A stretch of 64,000 nt of DNA, taken from positions 1,092,400 through 1,156,399 of the forward strand of contig CP011806.1 in assembly GCA_001664505.1 (NCBI GenBank), read 5' to 3'. The first letter of the stretch is position 1. The number at the start of each line of letters is the position of its first letter. This stretch comes from Acidobacteria bacterium Mor1 (GTDB taxonomy: Bacteria; Acidobacteriota; Polarisedimenticolia; Polarisedimenticolales; Polarisedimenticolaceae). Positions 1 to 8,684 of the stretch are shown here, piece by piece. The notes under the pieces were generated by a model. That model was given only the letters and a program-made list of their open reading frames with translations. It did not search any database and was not told the origin of the DNA. Both the position numbers and the translations under genes were made by a program.

Positions 1-424
1 CCTTGGCCTCGTAGGTCGGTCCGACACCCCGCTGGGTCGTGCCGATGCGCCGTCCCTCCTCGGCCGCGGACTCGGTCAACGCGTCGAGCCGGGTCATCAG
101 TGGCAGGATCACGTGGGCGCGGTCGCTGATGAAAAAGCGGCCGTCAAGCCCGACATCCGCCGAGCGCAGGCTCTCGATCTCCTGCAGTAGCGTGCGCGGG
201 TCGATCACCGTCCCGTTGCCGATGACGCAACGGGTGTCCGGCCGGAACACCCCCGAAGCCACGTGATGCAGCGCGTGGCGTTTGCCGTCGAAGGTCACCG
301 TGTGCCCGGCGTTGGGCCCCCCTTGAAAGCGGGCCACCACGTCGAAGCGGTCGGAGAGGAGATCGACGATCTTCCCCTTCCCCTCGTCGCCCCACTGAGC
401 ACCAACTACCGCAATGTTCGGCAT
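1..424 (-). CDS. purA: Adenylosuccinate synthetase (5' part, truncated by window edge)
   Basis: This enzyme joins IMP and aspartate using GTP, the first step of the AMP branch of purine synthesis, in the cytoplasm. About 141 codons are visible and the 3' part lies beyond position 1. Residues 10-18 carry the phosphate loop QWGDEGKGK with catalytic Asp13, and GPNAGHT places His41 as in the E. coli enzyme. The ATG at 424 gives the family's usual N-terminus. The DUF2065 gene is divergent; in E. coli the DUF2065 gene yjeT also sits beside purA, which supports the call. The identity is very secure; only the missing C-terminus is unknown. Confidence 0.97.
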   Translation of the reverse strand, partial: MPNIAVVGAQWGDEGKGKIVDLLSDRFDVVARFQGGPNAGHTVTFDGKRHALHHVASGVFRPDTRCVIGNGTVIDPRTLLQEIESLRSADVGLDGRFFISDRAHVILPLMTRLDALTESAAEEGRRIGTTQRGVGPTYEAK

Positions 425-517
425 GCTTCTGAACCATTGTCCGGGATGCGAGATCCAGGCGGGAAATCGCGGCCGTCCCGTCCGGTGATCCGGGGATCCG
501 CCGCTTCTTGAACCGGG

Positions 518-523
518 AGTATA
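518..523 (-). promoter_or_regulatory. Putative extended -10 of purA promoter
   Basis: Read on the minus strand this is TGG-TATACT, an extended -10 element about 95 bp upstream of the purA start. The same GGTATACT(C/T)CCG string precedes the genes at 13560 and 54009. No good -35 is visible. Confidence 0.45.
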
Positions 524-546
524 CCACCTGTTAGCATCTCGGCCCC

Positions 547-741
547 GTGAGCACCTGGACCTTGCTGTTGGCAGCGCTGGGCTTGGCGATGTTCCTCGAA
601 GGGCTGCCCTACTTCGTGTCTCCCGCGGGGGTTCGTCGGTACCTCGAGGAGATTTCCGGCTTCCGCGACGCGGCCCTGCGACTCATGGGACTGACCCTGA
701 TGGCGGGCGGCCTCGGGTTGGCCTACCTCGCCCTGCACTAG
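547..741 (+). CDS. DUF2065 (YjeT-type) small membrane protein
   Basis: This 64-residue protein has two hydrophobic helices, at about residues 4-20 and 45-62, joined by a short basic loop containing FVSPAGVRRYLEEI. That arrangement and length fit the DUF2065/YjeT family of inner-membrane proteins of unknown function. It starts at GTG 547 and ends 40 bp before hutH. The divergent neighbour is purA, the same partner seen in enterobacteria. No catalytic motif is visible and no function is claimed. Confidence 0.85.
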   Translation: MSTWTLLLAALGLAMFLEGLPYFVSPAGVRRYLEEISGFRDAALRLMGLTLMAGGLGLAYLALH

Positions 742-781
742 TGCGTTTCACGGCGGCTTTCCCCGCCCTGGAGATCGTCCC

Positions 782-2317
782 ATGCCGCGTCGCAGCGTCA
801 CTCTCGACGGCGAGTCCCTGACCCTCGAACAACTGGAGCAGATCGCGGACGGCGCGCCCTGCAAGCTGTCGGCGGCCGCGCTCAAACGGGGTGACCGCTC
901 CCGGGCCGTGGTCGATCGCGCCGCCGCCGGCGACGATCAGGTCTACGGAGTCAATACCGGCTTCGGCCGTCTCTCGCGGATCCGCATCGACGCTCGGAGC
1001 CTCGACGACCTTCAACTCAACCTGATCCGCAGCCACGCCGCCGGCGTCGGCAATCCGCTGCCGGAACGGGTCGTCCGCGCGATCCTGGCGCTGCGGGCCA
1101 ACTGCCTCTGCCGGGGGCATTCGGGCATTCGCCGGGGAGTCCTGGGACGCATGATCGAGTTGCTCAACGCCGGTATCCATCCGGTGATCCCCGAGCAGGG
1201 CTCCGTCGGCGCCTCGGGAGACCTCGCCCCTCTCGCCCACATCGCGCTATGCGTGATCGGTGAAGGAGAGGTCCACTACCAGGGGCGGCGGATGAAGGCG
1301 GCTACGGCGCTCAAACGAGCCGGCCTCGCGCCCATTCGCCTCGAGGCCAAGGAAGGGCTGGCCCTGATCAACGGCACCCAGGTCATGAGCGCCATCGGCA
1401 GCCTGGCGCTGCTGCGTGCCGAGCGCCTCGCGGTCAGCGCCGACATCACCGGCGCCATGAGCCTGGAGGCCATGCTGGGCAGTGCACGCGCCTTCGACTC
1501 GCGCATCCATGACGCCCGCCCCCATCCGGGCCAGCTGGCGTCGGCCTCGAACCTGCGCCGGCTACTCGACGAGAGCAAGATCGCCGAGTCCCACGCCGAT
1601 TGCGACAGGGTCCAGGACGCCTACTCCCTGCGCTGCATGCCCCAGGTCCACGGGGCCGCCCGGGATACCCTGGCCCACGTCCGCCGGGTCCTCGAGACCG
1701 AGATCAACTCCAGCACCGACAACCCGATGGTCTTCATCGACGAGGATGAGTTGATGAGCGGGGGCAACTTCCACGGCCAACCGGTCTCGGTGGCCCTGGA
1801 CCTGATGGGAATCGCCGTCTGCTCGCTGGGAACCATCAGCGAACGCCGGATCGACCGGATGCTGAACCCCGACCTCTCCCGGGAACTCCCGGCGTTTCTG
1901 ACCCGCGAACCCGGCCTCAACTCCGGTTTCATGATGGCCCAGGTGACCGCCGCGGCGCTGGTCTCCGAGAACAAGGTCCTGGCCCATCCCGCCAGCGTGG
2001 ACAGCATCACGACCTCGGCCTCACAGGAGGACCATGTCTCGATGGGGGTCCACGCCGCCCGCAAGGGCGCCTCGATCGTCGAACACATCGCCCGGGTACT
2101 GGGAATCGAGGCGATGTGCGCCGCCCAGGCCCTCGACCTGCGGCGTCCACTGACCCCTGGGCGGGGCGTCGCCGCCGCTCACACGGCGGTCCGGTCACGG
2201 ATCAAGGAGCTGAAGCGGGACCGGGTCCTGGCCGGCGACATGGACCGCGCCGCGGAGCTGGTCGACGACGGCAGCCTGGTGCGGGCCGCCCAAAAGCGGA
2301 TCGGCCCCCTGGCCTAG
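782..2317 (+). CDS. hutH: Histidine ammonia-lyase
   Basis: The enzyme converts L-histidine to urocanate and ammonia, the first step of histidine breakdown. The 511-residue length is typical. The Ala144-Ser145-Gly146 triad in GSVGASGDLAPLAH forms the MIO cofactor autocatalytically. Other family signatures include YGVNTGFG near residue 58 and NPMVF. The start at ATG 782 has GGAG about 8 bases upstream. No other hut gene is next to it. A tyrosine ammonia-lyase of the same superfamily is possible but less likely from the overall motifs. Confidence 0.92.
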   Translation: MPRRSVTLDGESLTLEQLEQIADGAPCKLSAAALKRGDRSRAVVDRAAAGDDQVYGVNTGFGRLSRIRIDARSLDDLQLNLIRSHAAGVGNPLPERVVRAILALRANCLCRGHSGIRRGVLGRMIELLNAGIHPVIPEQGSVGASGDLAPLAHIALCVIGEGEVHYQGRRMKAATALKRAGLAPIRLEAKEGLALINGTQVMSAIGSLALLRAERLAVSADITGAMSLEAMLGSARAFDSRIHDARPHPGQLASASNLRRLLDESKIAESHADCDRVQDAYSLRCMPQVHGAARDTLAHVRRVLETEINSSTDNPMVFIDEDELMSGGNFHGQPVSVALDLMGIAVCSLGTISERRIDRMLNPDLSRELPAFLTREPGLNSGFMMAQVTAAALVSENKVLAHPASVDSITTSASQEDHVSMGVHAARKGASIVEHIARVLGIEAMCAAQALDLRRPLTPGRGVAAAHTAVRSRIKELKRDRVLAGDMDRAAELVDDGSLVRAAQKRIGPLA

Positions 2318-2369
2318 CAGAGAATCCGAACTCGGGAATAGGCAAGCGGGAATGGCCTGCCATGAGCGA

Positions 2370-2388
2370 GCGGGGCCGAAGGCCCCGC
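2370..2388 (-). other. Stable hairpin just after tRNA-Ala
   Basis: GCGGGGCC and GGCCCCGC form an 8-bp stem around three bases; on the minus strand the loop is a cUUCGg-type turn. It lies 8 bases beyond the encoded CCA of the tRNA-Ala gene. There is no T run, so it is more likely a processing or Rho-assisted 3' end than a classic terminator. Confidence 0.45.
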
Positions 2389-2396
2389 GAGTCGAA

Positions 2397-2472
2397 TGGT
2401 GGACGGCAAGGGGATCGAACCCTCGACCTCGGCATTGCGAACGCCGCGCTCTCCCAACTGAGCTAGCCGCCC
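2397..2472 (-). tRNA. tRNA-Ala (anticodon CGC)
   Basis: The minus strand folds into a full cloverleaf. The acceptor stem GGGCGGC/GCCGTCC contains the G3-U70 pair that marks alanine tRNAs. The D arm is GCTC/GAGC, the anticodon loop TTCGCAA gives CGC at positions 34-36, and the T arm carries GTTCGATCC variants. CCA is encoded at 2397-2399. Confidence 0.95.
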
Positions 2473-2524
2473 GTACCTATTCGACTGACCCCATCCTCGG
2501 CGCCCGCAAGCTCCGGGGACGGAT

Positions 2525-2539
2525 CCCCCGGCCCGGGGG
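2525..2539. other. Inverted repeat between the two tRNA genes
   Basis: CCCCCG-GCC-CGGGGG forms a 6-bp GC-only stem in the spacer between tRNA-Val and tRNA-Ala. It may mark processing of a shared precursor or separate the two transcripts. No T run follows on either strand. Confidence 0.35.
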
Positions 2540-2568
2540 TCATCGGTTTCCGCCGGAACGGAGCCCGA

Positions 2569-2643
<75 letters not shown>

Positions 2644-2661
2644 AGCCGCAAAAGCCCGCAC

Positions 2662-2667
2662 CTTATA
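2662..2667 (-). promoter_or_regulatory. Putative extended -10 for the tRNA-Val/tRNA-Ala unit
   Basis: On the minus strand TGC-TATAAG forms an extended -10 element ending 18 bp before the mature 5' end of tRNA-Val. No clear -35 is present. Confidence 0.5.
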
Positions 2668-2770
2668 GCACAACGATCCCCCGCCGGGCCAGATTCGCGC
2701 CTGATCGACCGCCTGCTGTGCCCGAACGGCGGGGTTGTCCGGTTTGGCGCACCTGAGTGGCACGTCGCGA

Positions 2771-2785
2771 TGACGCGCCGCGTCA
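2771..2785. promoter_or_regulatory. Perfect 15-bp palindrome upstream of the first sigma-54 promoter
   Basis: TGACGCG-C-CGCGTCA is perfectly symmetric. It is centred about 74 bp upstream of the predicted start of the small RNA. It could be an activator or integration-factor site; it does not match the GTYGC-N5-GCRAC palindromes nearby. Confidence 0.4.
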
Positions 2786-2825
2786 CGGACCTCTCGATTC
2801 CCGCCGTTTCAGGGTTGGCCCAGGA

Positions 2826-2841
2826 TGGCACGGCACTTGCT
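2826..2841 (+). promoter_or_regulatory. Sigma-54 (-24/-12) promoter P1
   Basis: The sequence TGGCACG-GCAC-TTGCT matches the RpoN consensus TGGCACR-N4-TTGCW at every defined position, with GG at 2827-2828 and GC at 2839-2840 separated by exactly ten bases. The predicted start is about 2852. No ORF with a ribosome site follows before the terminator at 2901-2934. Confidence 0.85.
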
Positions 2842-2851
2842 CAATATGAGG

Positions 2852-2934
2852 GCGGAACGAAAAACCCCTGACTCCTTTTCCAGACCAGCACGATGGAAAG
2901 CCGGCGGGCCACCCCCCCGCCGGTTTTTGTTTTT
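2852..2934 (+). ncRNA. Predicted sigma-54-dependent small RNA 1 (about 83 nt)
   Basis: The 5' end is placed 12 bases after the -12 element and the 3' end at the T tract of an intrinsic terminator. The unpaired middle carries ACTCCTTTTCC, whose CTCCTTT part (2872-2878) is complementary to a strong Shine-Dalgarno AAAGGAG. TTTCC and GGAAA can form a small second hairpin before the terminator. There is no credible reading frame. Small RNAs under sigma-54 control are known (Qrr in Vibrio, GlmY/GlmZ in enterobacteria, Pxr in Myxococcus), but I see no family resemblance to those. Promoter and terminator are seen; the RNA and any target are inferred. Confidence 0.65.
2901..2934 (+). terminator. Intrinsic terminator of small RNA 1
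   Basis: CCGGCGGG (2901-2908) pairs perfectly with CCCGCCGG (2916-2923) around a C-rich 7-base loop, followed by T5-G-T5. Confidence 0.88.
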
Positions 2935-3066
2935 GGGGACCCTTTTTCGGGAAACCCCTGAAAACATTGGCCTTTTCCCCGCCATTTCACGCCGGAAGCC
3001 GCCGATCCCCCCGGCGGGACCCTGCGAACCGCCCTCTGCCCCCCACTGGAATGCGACACTTGGAAC

Positions 3067-3083
3067 CGTCGCCCGATGCGACG
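3067..3083. promoter_or_regulatory. Degenerate activator-type palindrome, upstream copy
   Basis: CGTCGC-CCGAT-GCGACG is an inverted repeat whose core GTCGC-N5-GCGAC fits the same GTYGC-N5-GCRAC form as the palindrome 19 bp downstream (centre to centre). Two such sites in tandem suggest cooperative binding of a dimeric regulator, probably the adjacent Fis-type activator. Confidence 0.45.
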
Positions 3084-3086
3084 CCT

Positions 3087-3101
3087 GTTGCATAGTGCAA
3101 C
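3087..3101. promoter_or_regulatory. Palindrome GTTGC-N5-GCAAC upstream of the activator gene
   Basis: GTTGCATAGTGCAAC is a perfect inverted repeat. It covers the -35 hexamer of the putative sigma-70 promoter, so binding should repress the downstream gene. It also lies about 240 bp downstream of the P1 start, close enough for enhancer action by looping. A copy with the same arms lies just after the gene at 8514-8528. Confidence 0.65.
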
Positions 3102-3116
3102 GGTTCGATCTATATC
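3088..3116 (+). promoter_or_regulatory. Putative sigma-70 promoter of the kinase/activator gene
   Basis: TTGCAT (3088-3093) and TATATC (3111-3116) are separated by 17 bp. The start would be near 3123, giving a leader of about 18 bases that begins with GAGGCGG, a usable though distant ribosome site for ATG 3141. Confidence 0.55.
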
Positions 3117-3140
3117 TCTCGCGAGGCGGACACTGACCCG

Positions 3141-6100
3141 ATGAGCACTGCGACACCCCCTTCGATCGGACGTTTCAAGATCCTCCGCGAGCTCGGCCGC
3201 GGCGGCATGGGTGTGGTCTACCTGGCGGAAGACCCCGGCCGGAAGGAGCCGGTGGCCCTCAAGGTGCTCACCCGGGGCTTCTCCAGCTCCGCCCTGCGCC
3301 ATTTCGAGCAGGAGTTCCACATCCTGACCGGCCTCGATCACCCCAACCTGACCGAGGTGTACGACTTCGGCCGGGTGACCGAGCAAGGGGAAGAAGCCCC
3401 CTTCTTCACCATGGAGTTCGTCGACGGCGAGACCCTGGACCACCATTTCGACACTCTGGGCCGGGAACTGGACCGGCTCCCCGGCCTGCTGGCCCAGCTC
3501 GGCCACGCGCTGGCCTACCTCCACGGCCGGGGCCTGGTCCACCAGGACGTCAAACCTTCCAACGTCCTGGTCACCTCGGCGGGCCAGGCCAAGCTGATGG
3601 ACCTTGGGCTGGCCAGCACCGGCCACGAGGGCGCCGGCGCCGGCCGGGTGCGCGGCACCGTGGCCTACCTCTCGCCGGAAGCGGCCCGGGGGGAAGGGGT
3701 CGACCCCCGCTCGGATCTCTACAGCCTCGGATGCATGGCCTATCAACTGGTTACCGGGCGGCCACCCTTCCGGGGCGACAGCGCCCTGGGGATCCTCCGC
3801 GGACACCTGGAAGAGGCTCCGCTGGCCCCCTCCACCCTGAACCCCGAGACGCCGTCTCCCCTCGAGTCCCTGATTCTGAGATTGCTGGCCAAGGAGCCGG
3901 CCGACCGGCCCCAGAGCGCCGATCGCTTCCTGCACGAGTTGAACGAGGTCGCCGGCGGGGCGCTGACCATCGAATCCGCGGACACACGCCGCACCCGGGT
4001 GCTCGGCGCTGGATTCGTCGGCCGTGCTACGGAGTTGGAACGTCTGCAGCGGCAGGTTCGGGACGCCCGGGCCGGCCGCGGCCGCATGGTCTTCCTGGTC
4101 GGCGAGGCAGGGGTCGGCAAGAGCCGCCTGATTCGCGAGCTTCAGGTCCAGAGCCAGCTCGACGGCTTCGACCTCTACATCGGGCGCCCGCGGGAATCCC
4201 AGAGCGCCCTGGCCGATGCCCTGGACAGGGCGCTGCTCGACCGCGGAGCCGACGCCTCGGTAAGGGAACGGCTGGCGCCGCTGCTCGGCGAAGAGATCGA
4301 CGGGAGCGACCGCAATGTCGCCGGCGCTCCCCAACTGGCCAGCGCCCTCAGCGAGATTCTGTCGGATCTCTCCCGGGACAAACCGATCGGCCTGGCCCTG
4401 GAAGACCTGCACCTGGCCGACGAAACCACGTGCACGTTGCTGGCATCGGTGATGGAGCGTCTGGCCGACGCGCCGGGTGACCGCCCGAGTGTCCCGCTCC
4501 TGATCGTGGCGGCCTACCGCGGGGACGAGGTCTCCCGGGCGACTCCCCTGTTCGAGCTGCTCGAAGGCGCGAGGCGGGTGGATCAGATCGTCGAGGAGCA
4601 GGTCCTCGAACCGCTCTCCGCCGACGAAACCGATCAGCTGGTGCGCTCCCAGTGCGGCGCCTCGACGGTACCGCCGGCGTTCCTCGAACGAATCCTGGAA
4701 GAGACCCGGGGCAACCCGCTGCACATCGGCGAACTGCTGGCGCTCCTGGCCGAGGAGGGGCACCTGCGTCCCGGCGCCGAGAACCCCTTCGGCTCCTCGG
4801 CGCTCCAGAACCTCGAACTGCCCCGCAGGATTCATGACCTGCTCGCCCGCCGCCTCGAACGCGCCGGAGAGGAACCGATGGCGGTCCTCCAGGCCGGGGC
4901 GATCCTCGGCGGCATGACCCTCGACCCCGAAGCCATCGCTGCGGTGACCGGCCTGCGTTGGGAGCACGTCGTCGGACGCTTCCTCGAACTGCGCGAGACC
5001 GGCTTGCTGGAGCGGGAGCAGGTCGAGGGGCGCGAACCCGAGTACCGGCTCGTGCACCCGGTGCTGGCCGGGCTCGCCCTCGAGTCGATGCCCGCCGGCG
5101 AACAGAAGGAGCTTCACGCCCGGGCGGTTTCCTATCTCGAAAGACGGCGGATCCCGCGGCGCCACGGCGCCTGGAGGTCCCTGGCGCGGCACGCCGAAGC
5201 CGCCGGACAACCGGGCCGCGCCATCGAGGCCTACCGCCGGGCGGCAGACCTGGCCTGCGACCTGGCGGCCCACCGCGAGGCCGTCGCCGACTACAGCACC
5301 GCCATCGATCTCGCGTTGCGCCAACCCGCCACGCCGGCGACGGTGCTCTGCGAGCTTTACCAGCGACGCGGCGACACCCGCGCCCTGACCGGCGACCTGC
5401 GCCGCGCCGAGGAGGACTACCGCTGGATGCTGGCGCGGGCCGAGAAGAGTGGCGAGCAACACCTCAAGGCCTGGGCGCACCTCTCCCTCGGCGATGTCCT
5501 CGCCGCCGGCGAGCGGTACTCCGAAGCTCAGGATGAACTCGAGGTCGCCCTGGACATCGCCGAGCGGGTCGAGGAACCCGCCGTGATCGCGCGTTCCCAA
5601 CTGGCGCTGGGCGAGATCCTGGCCCGGCAGGATCGGTTCGACGAGGGTATTCGTTTCCTCGATGCGGCCGCCGAGGCGGCCCGGGACGCCGAGCGCGAGG
5701 ATCTCGCGATCCAGACGCTATTGCGCAAGGGTGTGCTGCTGCGCGAACACGGAGACCTCAAGGCGGCGCTGGCCTGCTACGAGGCGGTTCGCGAACGGAT
5801 CGGCGACCGCGCCGAGCCGTCGGTCGAGGTCTCGATCGACGAGGGCACTGCGGTGGCGCTGGAGGTCCAGGGAGACCTGGGCGGCGCCCTCGAGGCCTGC
5901 CGGCGGGCGCGGAAACGGGCGCAGGAGCTGGGAGACACCCGGCGCTCGGCCTCCCTATCGATCCGGGTCGGCCGCCTGCTCTCGATGCGCGGCGACATGA
6001 ACGGCGCCGACGAGGAACTGCGCGACGCCCTGCAGCGTCATCGCGACCTCGGCCTGCGGGAAGGGCTCGCCGCGACGCTCCACGCCCTGAGCCGGCTTCA

Positions 6101-8504
6101 GTCGCGCAGAGGCCGCTTCGCCGAGGCGGCGCGCAATGCGCGAGAAGCGCTGGAGCTCTGTCGAAGACTCGACCGGCGGGACCTGACCGCGACTTCGCTG
6201 ATGTTGCTCGGCGGCGTCGATCGAGATGCCGGCGATCCGGAACGAGCCGCGTCGCGCCTCGAAGAAGCCGACCGCATGATGAGCGGCTCGCGCAACCTGC
6301 AGTGGCACCCGGGCTTCCTGCTGGAGCTGGCCACGCTGCGCCATCTGCAGCGGAACTACGACGAGGCGATGAAGCTGTTCCAGGAGTCGGCCTTCCTCTC
6401 GCGCCGTGCGGGAGATCCACGCCGGGAGGCCCGGGCCTTCTGCGGCCTCGGTGAAGCGCATCTGTCCAGCAACGACTACGACCGCGCGCGGGTGGCGGTG
6501 CGCAAGGCGCTGCGCCTGGTGGAGTCTGGAGAATTCGGCCACGAGGTCTCTCTGGCCCGTCTGCTGCGGGCCAGGATCGAACTGGCCCTTCCCGGCGGCG
6601 ATCTGGTATCCGCCGAGCTCGACGCGGGAACCGCACTCGAGACCTTCCGCGAGTTGCAGCAACCCGAATGGGTCTGGCAGGCCGAGCATCTCGTCGGCCG
6701 GGCTCAACTGCGGCTCGGCCGTCGGTCCGACGCCATCGAACGACTGCAGCGTGCCCATCGCTACGTCGACCGGGCCCACGCCCGGCTCGACGGCCGCTTC
6801 CGGCGGACCTTCCTCGAACACCCGGCTCGCCGGGAACTGATCGAGGACTGGAAGCGCCTGCGTGTCGAGGCCGCCGAGGAGATCCCCCAGGAAGAGAAGG
6901 TCGAATCCGGCGAACTTGCGCGGGCGCAGAACACCATCGAAGCGCTGGAAGGCCTGCTCGACCTCAACCGCAAGTTCCTCTCTGCCGAGAGCACCGACGC
7001 ACTGCTCGATGCGATCCTCGAATCCGCGCTGCGCCACAGCGGCGCCGAGCGTGCGCTGCTTCTGGTCCGCGACGGCGAGGGCGAAATCGAGTTACGGCGC
7101 GGCCGCTCCGGCGACGGGCAGCCCCTGGGCAAGGAGGATGAGCGCTTCTCCCGCTCGATCGTCCAGGCAACCATCTCCCGGGGTTCTGCGCTCAGCGCAG
7201 CCGATGCCGAGGCGGACTCCCGCTTCAGCGGTTTCGAGTCGGTCCATGAACTGCGCATTCGTTCGGTGCTCTCGGTACCGCTTCCCGATAGTGGAGGCAC
7301 CACCGGCGCGCTCTATCTGGACGCCCGCATGAACCGCCGCGCCTTCTCCGTCGAACAGGAGAACCTGGTCGGCCGGCTCGCGGTCCAGGCCGCTCTGGCG
7401 CTGGGCCACGCATCCCTGCTGGAGCGGCTGGCTGAACAGAAGCAGAGCGTCGACCGGCTCAACCGCGAGCTCCAGAAGACCATCGCCGCGCAACGGGACG
7501 AGCTCGCCGAGGTGCGCGAGGCGCTCTCGTTCAGCCGCACCAGCATCGAGATGCGCTACCGCTTCGAGGACATCATCGGCGGCTCGCCGGTGATGCAGCG
7601 GGTCTATCACGTGATCGAGCGGCTGGCACCCAAACGGCTGCCGGTGCTGATCATCGGCGAATCCGGCACCGGCAAGGAGTTGATCGCGCGTGCGCTCCAC
7701 ACCAAGAGCGACCGCAGCAGCGGGCCCTTCTTCACGGTCAACTGCGCCGCGGTCAGCGAGACCCTGCTGGAGAGTGAGCTGTTCGGCTACCGCAAGGGCG
7801 CGTTCACCGGCGCCGACCGGGACAAGCCCGGCTACTTCGAGCTGGCCGACGGCGGAACGCTGTTCCTCGACGAGATCGGTGAGATGGGCCAGGCCATGCA
7901 GGCCAAACTGCTGCGGGCCATCGAACGGGGCGAGGTGATGCCCGTCGGCGGCAAGACGCCGAGCAAGATCGACGTGCGCATCGTCTGTGCGACCCACCGG
8001 GACCTGCCGGCGATGATCGCCGAGGGCGCCTTCCGCGAGGACCTCTACTACCGGGTCAACGTCGGCCGGGTCGATGTGCCCCCGCTGCGCAAGCGGCTCG
8101 ACGACGTGCCGCTGCTGATCGACCACTTCCTGGCCCGCCAGGCAGAAGAAGAAGGCACCGATCCACTGGAACTCGAACCCTCGGCACTCAAGGCGCTGCG
8201 ACAGCACCAGTGGCCCGGCAACGTCCGGGAGCTGCAGCACCAGTTGATGCGGGTCGCGACCTTCGCCAAGGGCAAGGTCATCACCGTCAAGGACGTGGCC
8301 CGCTACGCCGACCTGCCCAGCTCCAGACCCGGCGACCCGGCACCGGCCCAGGACGATCGCTCGGTGGTCAGCCTCGAGGAGCTCGAGCGCCGCCAGATCC
8401 AGAAAGCGCTGGAGTCCGCCGGAGGCAACAAGACCAAGGCCGCGGAGCTCCTGGGAATCAACCGGGCCACCCTGTTCCGCAAGCTGAAACGCTACGGGAT
8501 CTGA
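3141..8504 (+). CDS. Ser/Thr kinase - AAA ATPase - TPR - GAF - sigma-54 activator fusion
   Basis: This 1787-residue cytoplasmic protein should sense a signal, phosphorylate proteins and activate sigma-54 promoters. Residues 10-270 form a PknB-like kinase: glycine loop GRGGMGVV near 19, [12 protein letters not shown] near 134 (Gln replaces the usual Arg of HRD), DLGLA, and SPEAARG. Residues about 295-560 form an AAA_16/STAND-type ATPase with GEAGVGKS. A long helical TPR-like region follows to about 1250, then a GAF domain (about 1310-1435) and a short coiled coil. The sigma-54 AAA+ domain (about 1465-1700) has Walker A GESGTGKE at 1506-1513, intact GAFTGA at 1553-1558 and Walker B LFLDEIGE near 1575. 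A Fis-type helix-turn-helix ends the protein (about 1745-1787). It therefore keeps everything needed to contact sigma-54, hydrolyse ATP and bind DNA. Small-RNA promoters and palindromes on both sides point to its targets. The domain calls are firm; the signal is unknown. Confidence 0.93.
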   Translation: MSTATPPSIGRFKILRELGRGGMGVVYLAEDPGRKEPVALKVLTRGFSSSALRHFEQEFHILTGLDHPNLTEVYDFGRVTEQGEEAPFFTMEFVDGETLDHHFDTLGRELDRLPGLLAQLGHALAYLHGRGLVHQDVKPSNVLVTSAGQAKLMDLGLASTGHEGAGAGRVRGTVAYLSPEAARGEGVDPRSDLYSLGCMAYQLVTGRPPFRGDSALGILRGHLEEAPLAPSTLNPETPSPLESLILRLLAKEPADRPQSADRFLHELNEVAGGALTIESADTRRTRVLGAGFVGRATELERLQRQVRDARAGRGRMVFLVGEAGVGKSRLIRELQVQSQLDGFDLYIGRPRESQSALADALDRALLDRGADASVRERLAPLLGEEIDGSDRNVAGAPQLASALSEILSDLSRDKPIGLALEDLHLADETTCTLLASVMERLADAPGDRPSVPLLIVAAYRGDEVSRATPLFELLEGARRVDQIVEEQVLEPLSADETDQLVRSQCGASTVPPAFLERILEETRGNPLHIGELLALLAEEGHLRPGAENPFGSSALQNLELPRRIHDLLARRLERAGEEPMAVLQAGAILGGMTLDPEAIAAVTGLRWEHVVGRFLELRETGLLEREQVEGREPEYRLVHPVLAGLALESMPAGEQKELHARAVSYLERRRIPRRHGAWRSLARHAEAAGQPGRAIEAYRRAADLACDLAAHREAVADYSTAIDLALRQPATPATVLCELYQRRGDTRALTGDLRRAEEDYRWMLARAEKSGEQHLKAWAHLSLGDVLAAGERYSEAQDELEVALDIAERVEEPAVIARSQLALGEILARQDRFDEGIRFLDAAAEAARDAEREDLAIQTLLRKGVLLREHGDLKAALACYEAVRERIGDRAEPSVEVSIDEGTAVALEVQGDLGGALEACRRARKRAQELGDTRRSASLSIRVGRLLSMRGDMNGADEELRDALQRHRDLGLREGLAATLHALSRLQSRRGRFAEAARNAREALELCRRLDRRDLTATSLMLLGGVDRDAGDPERAASRLEEADRMMSGSRNLQWHPGFLLELATLRHLQRNYDEAMKLFQESAFLSRRAGDPRREARAFCGLGEAHLSSNDYDRARVAVRKALRLVESGEFGHEVSLARLLRARIELALPGGDLVSAELDAGTALETFRELQQPEWVWQAEHLVGRAQLRLGRRSDAIERLQRAHRYVDRAHARLDGRFRRTFLEHPARRELIEDWKRLRVEAAEEIPQEEKVESGELARAQNTIEALEGLLDLNRKFLSAESTDALLDAILESALRHSGAERALLLVRDGEGEIELRRGRSGDGQPLGKEDERFSRSIVQATISRGSALSAADAEADSRFSGFESVHELRIRSVLSVPLPDSGGTTGALYLDARMNRRAFSVEQENLVGRLAVQAALALGHASLLERLAEQKQSVDRLNRELQKTIAAQRDELAEVREALSFSRTSIEMRYRFEDIIGGSPVMQRVYHVIERLAPKRLPVLIIGESGTGKELIARALHTKSDRSSGPFFTVNCAAVSETLLESELFGYRKGAFTGADRDKPGYFELADGGTLFLDEIGEMGQAMQAKLLRAIERGEVMPVGGKTPSKIDVRIVCATHRDLPAMIAEGAFREDLYYRVNVGRVDVPPLRKRLDDVPLLIDHFLARQAEEEGTDPLELEPSALKALRQHQWPGNVRELQHQLMRVATFAKGKVITVKDVARYADLPSSRPGDPAPAQDDRSVVSLEELERRQIQKALESAGGNKTKAAELLGINRATLFRKLKRYGI

Positions 8505-8513
8505 GCCGGCACC

Positions 8514-8528
8514 GTTGCAAGCTGCAAC
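8514..8528. promoter_or_regulatory. Palindrome GTTGC-N5-GCAAC, putative enhancer site 1 for P2
   Basis: GTTGC-AAGCT-GCAAC is a perfect inverted repeat with the same arms as the site at 3087-3101. Its centre is about 139 bp upstream of the GG of the sigma-54 promoter at 8659, a normal distance for an enhancer-binding activator. Confidence 0.68.
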
Positions 8529-8542
8529 AGCCGGCGTCCACC

Positions 8543-8557
8543 TGTGCAACGTGCAAC
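8543..8557. promoter_or_regulatory. Imperfect palindrome, putative enhancer site 2 for P2
   Basis: TGTGC-AACGT-GCAAC keeps one full half-site and the inner TGC of the other. It is centred 29 bp after site 1 and about 110 bp before the sigma-54 promoter. Confidence 0.55.
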
Positions 8558-8658
8558 GGTTTCCACAGCGCCTTGAGTAGCCGACGGCGCCGATCATCCT
8601 CACCTAAATCACTGCGCTAAAAGCACTTATCAAAAAAGACAAACCTGGATTACGAAAC

Positions 8659-8674
8659 TGGCACGGGGGTTGCT
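8659..8674 (+). promoter_or_regulatory. Sigma-54 (-24/-12) promoter P2
   Basis: TGGCACG-GGGG-TTGCT matches the RpoN consensus at every defined position, with GG 8660-8661 and GC 8672-8673 ten bases apart. P1 and P2 also share TTGCTC(A/T)ATA just past the -12 element. The predicted start is about 8685. Confidence 0.87.
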
Positions 8675-8684
8675 CTATAGGGGG

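Larger units (their letters stand above)
2644..3140. other. 497-bp intergenic region upstream of the kinase/sigma-54 activator gene
   Basis: No credible protein gene is present; ORFs here are GC-rich artefacts without ribosome sites. The region holds a tRNA -10 element, a 15-bp palindrome, a consensus sigma-54 promoter, a terminator that would end a transcript of about 83 nt, two palindromes and a sigma-70-like promoter for the downstream gene. Each is listed separately. Confidence 0.8.

Noticed and set aside
742-781. Small GGCGG/CCGCC hairpin before hutH as an attenuator
   Set aside because: A 5-bp stem without a T run or competing structure is expected by chance in this GC-rich DNA.
2825-3136. 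103-codon plus-strand frame across small RNA 1
   Set aside because: It starts inside the sigma-54 promoter, runs through a terminator and has no family resemblance or ribosome site.
2841-5600. Open frame of 919 codons on the minus strand opposite the kinase gene
   Set aside because: The plus-strand frame has clear kinase and ATPase motifs, while this one has none and no ribosome site. Long antisense frames are common in DNA this rich in GC.
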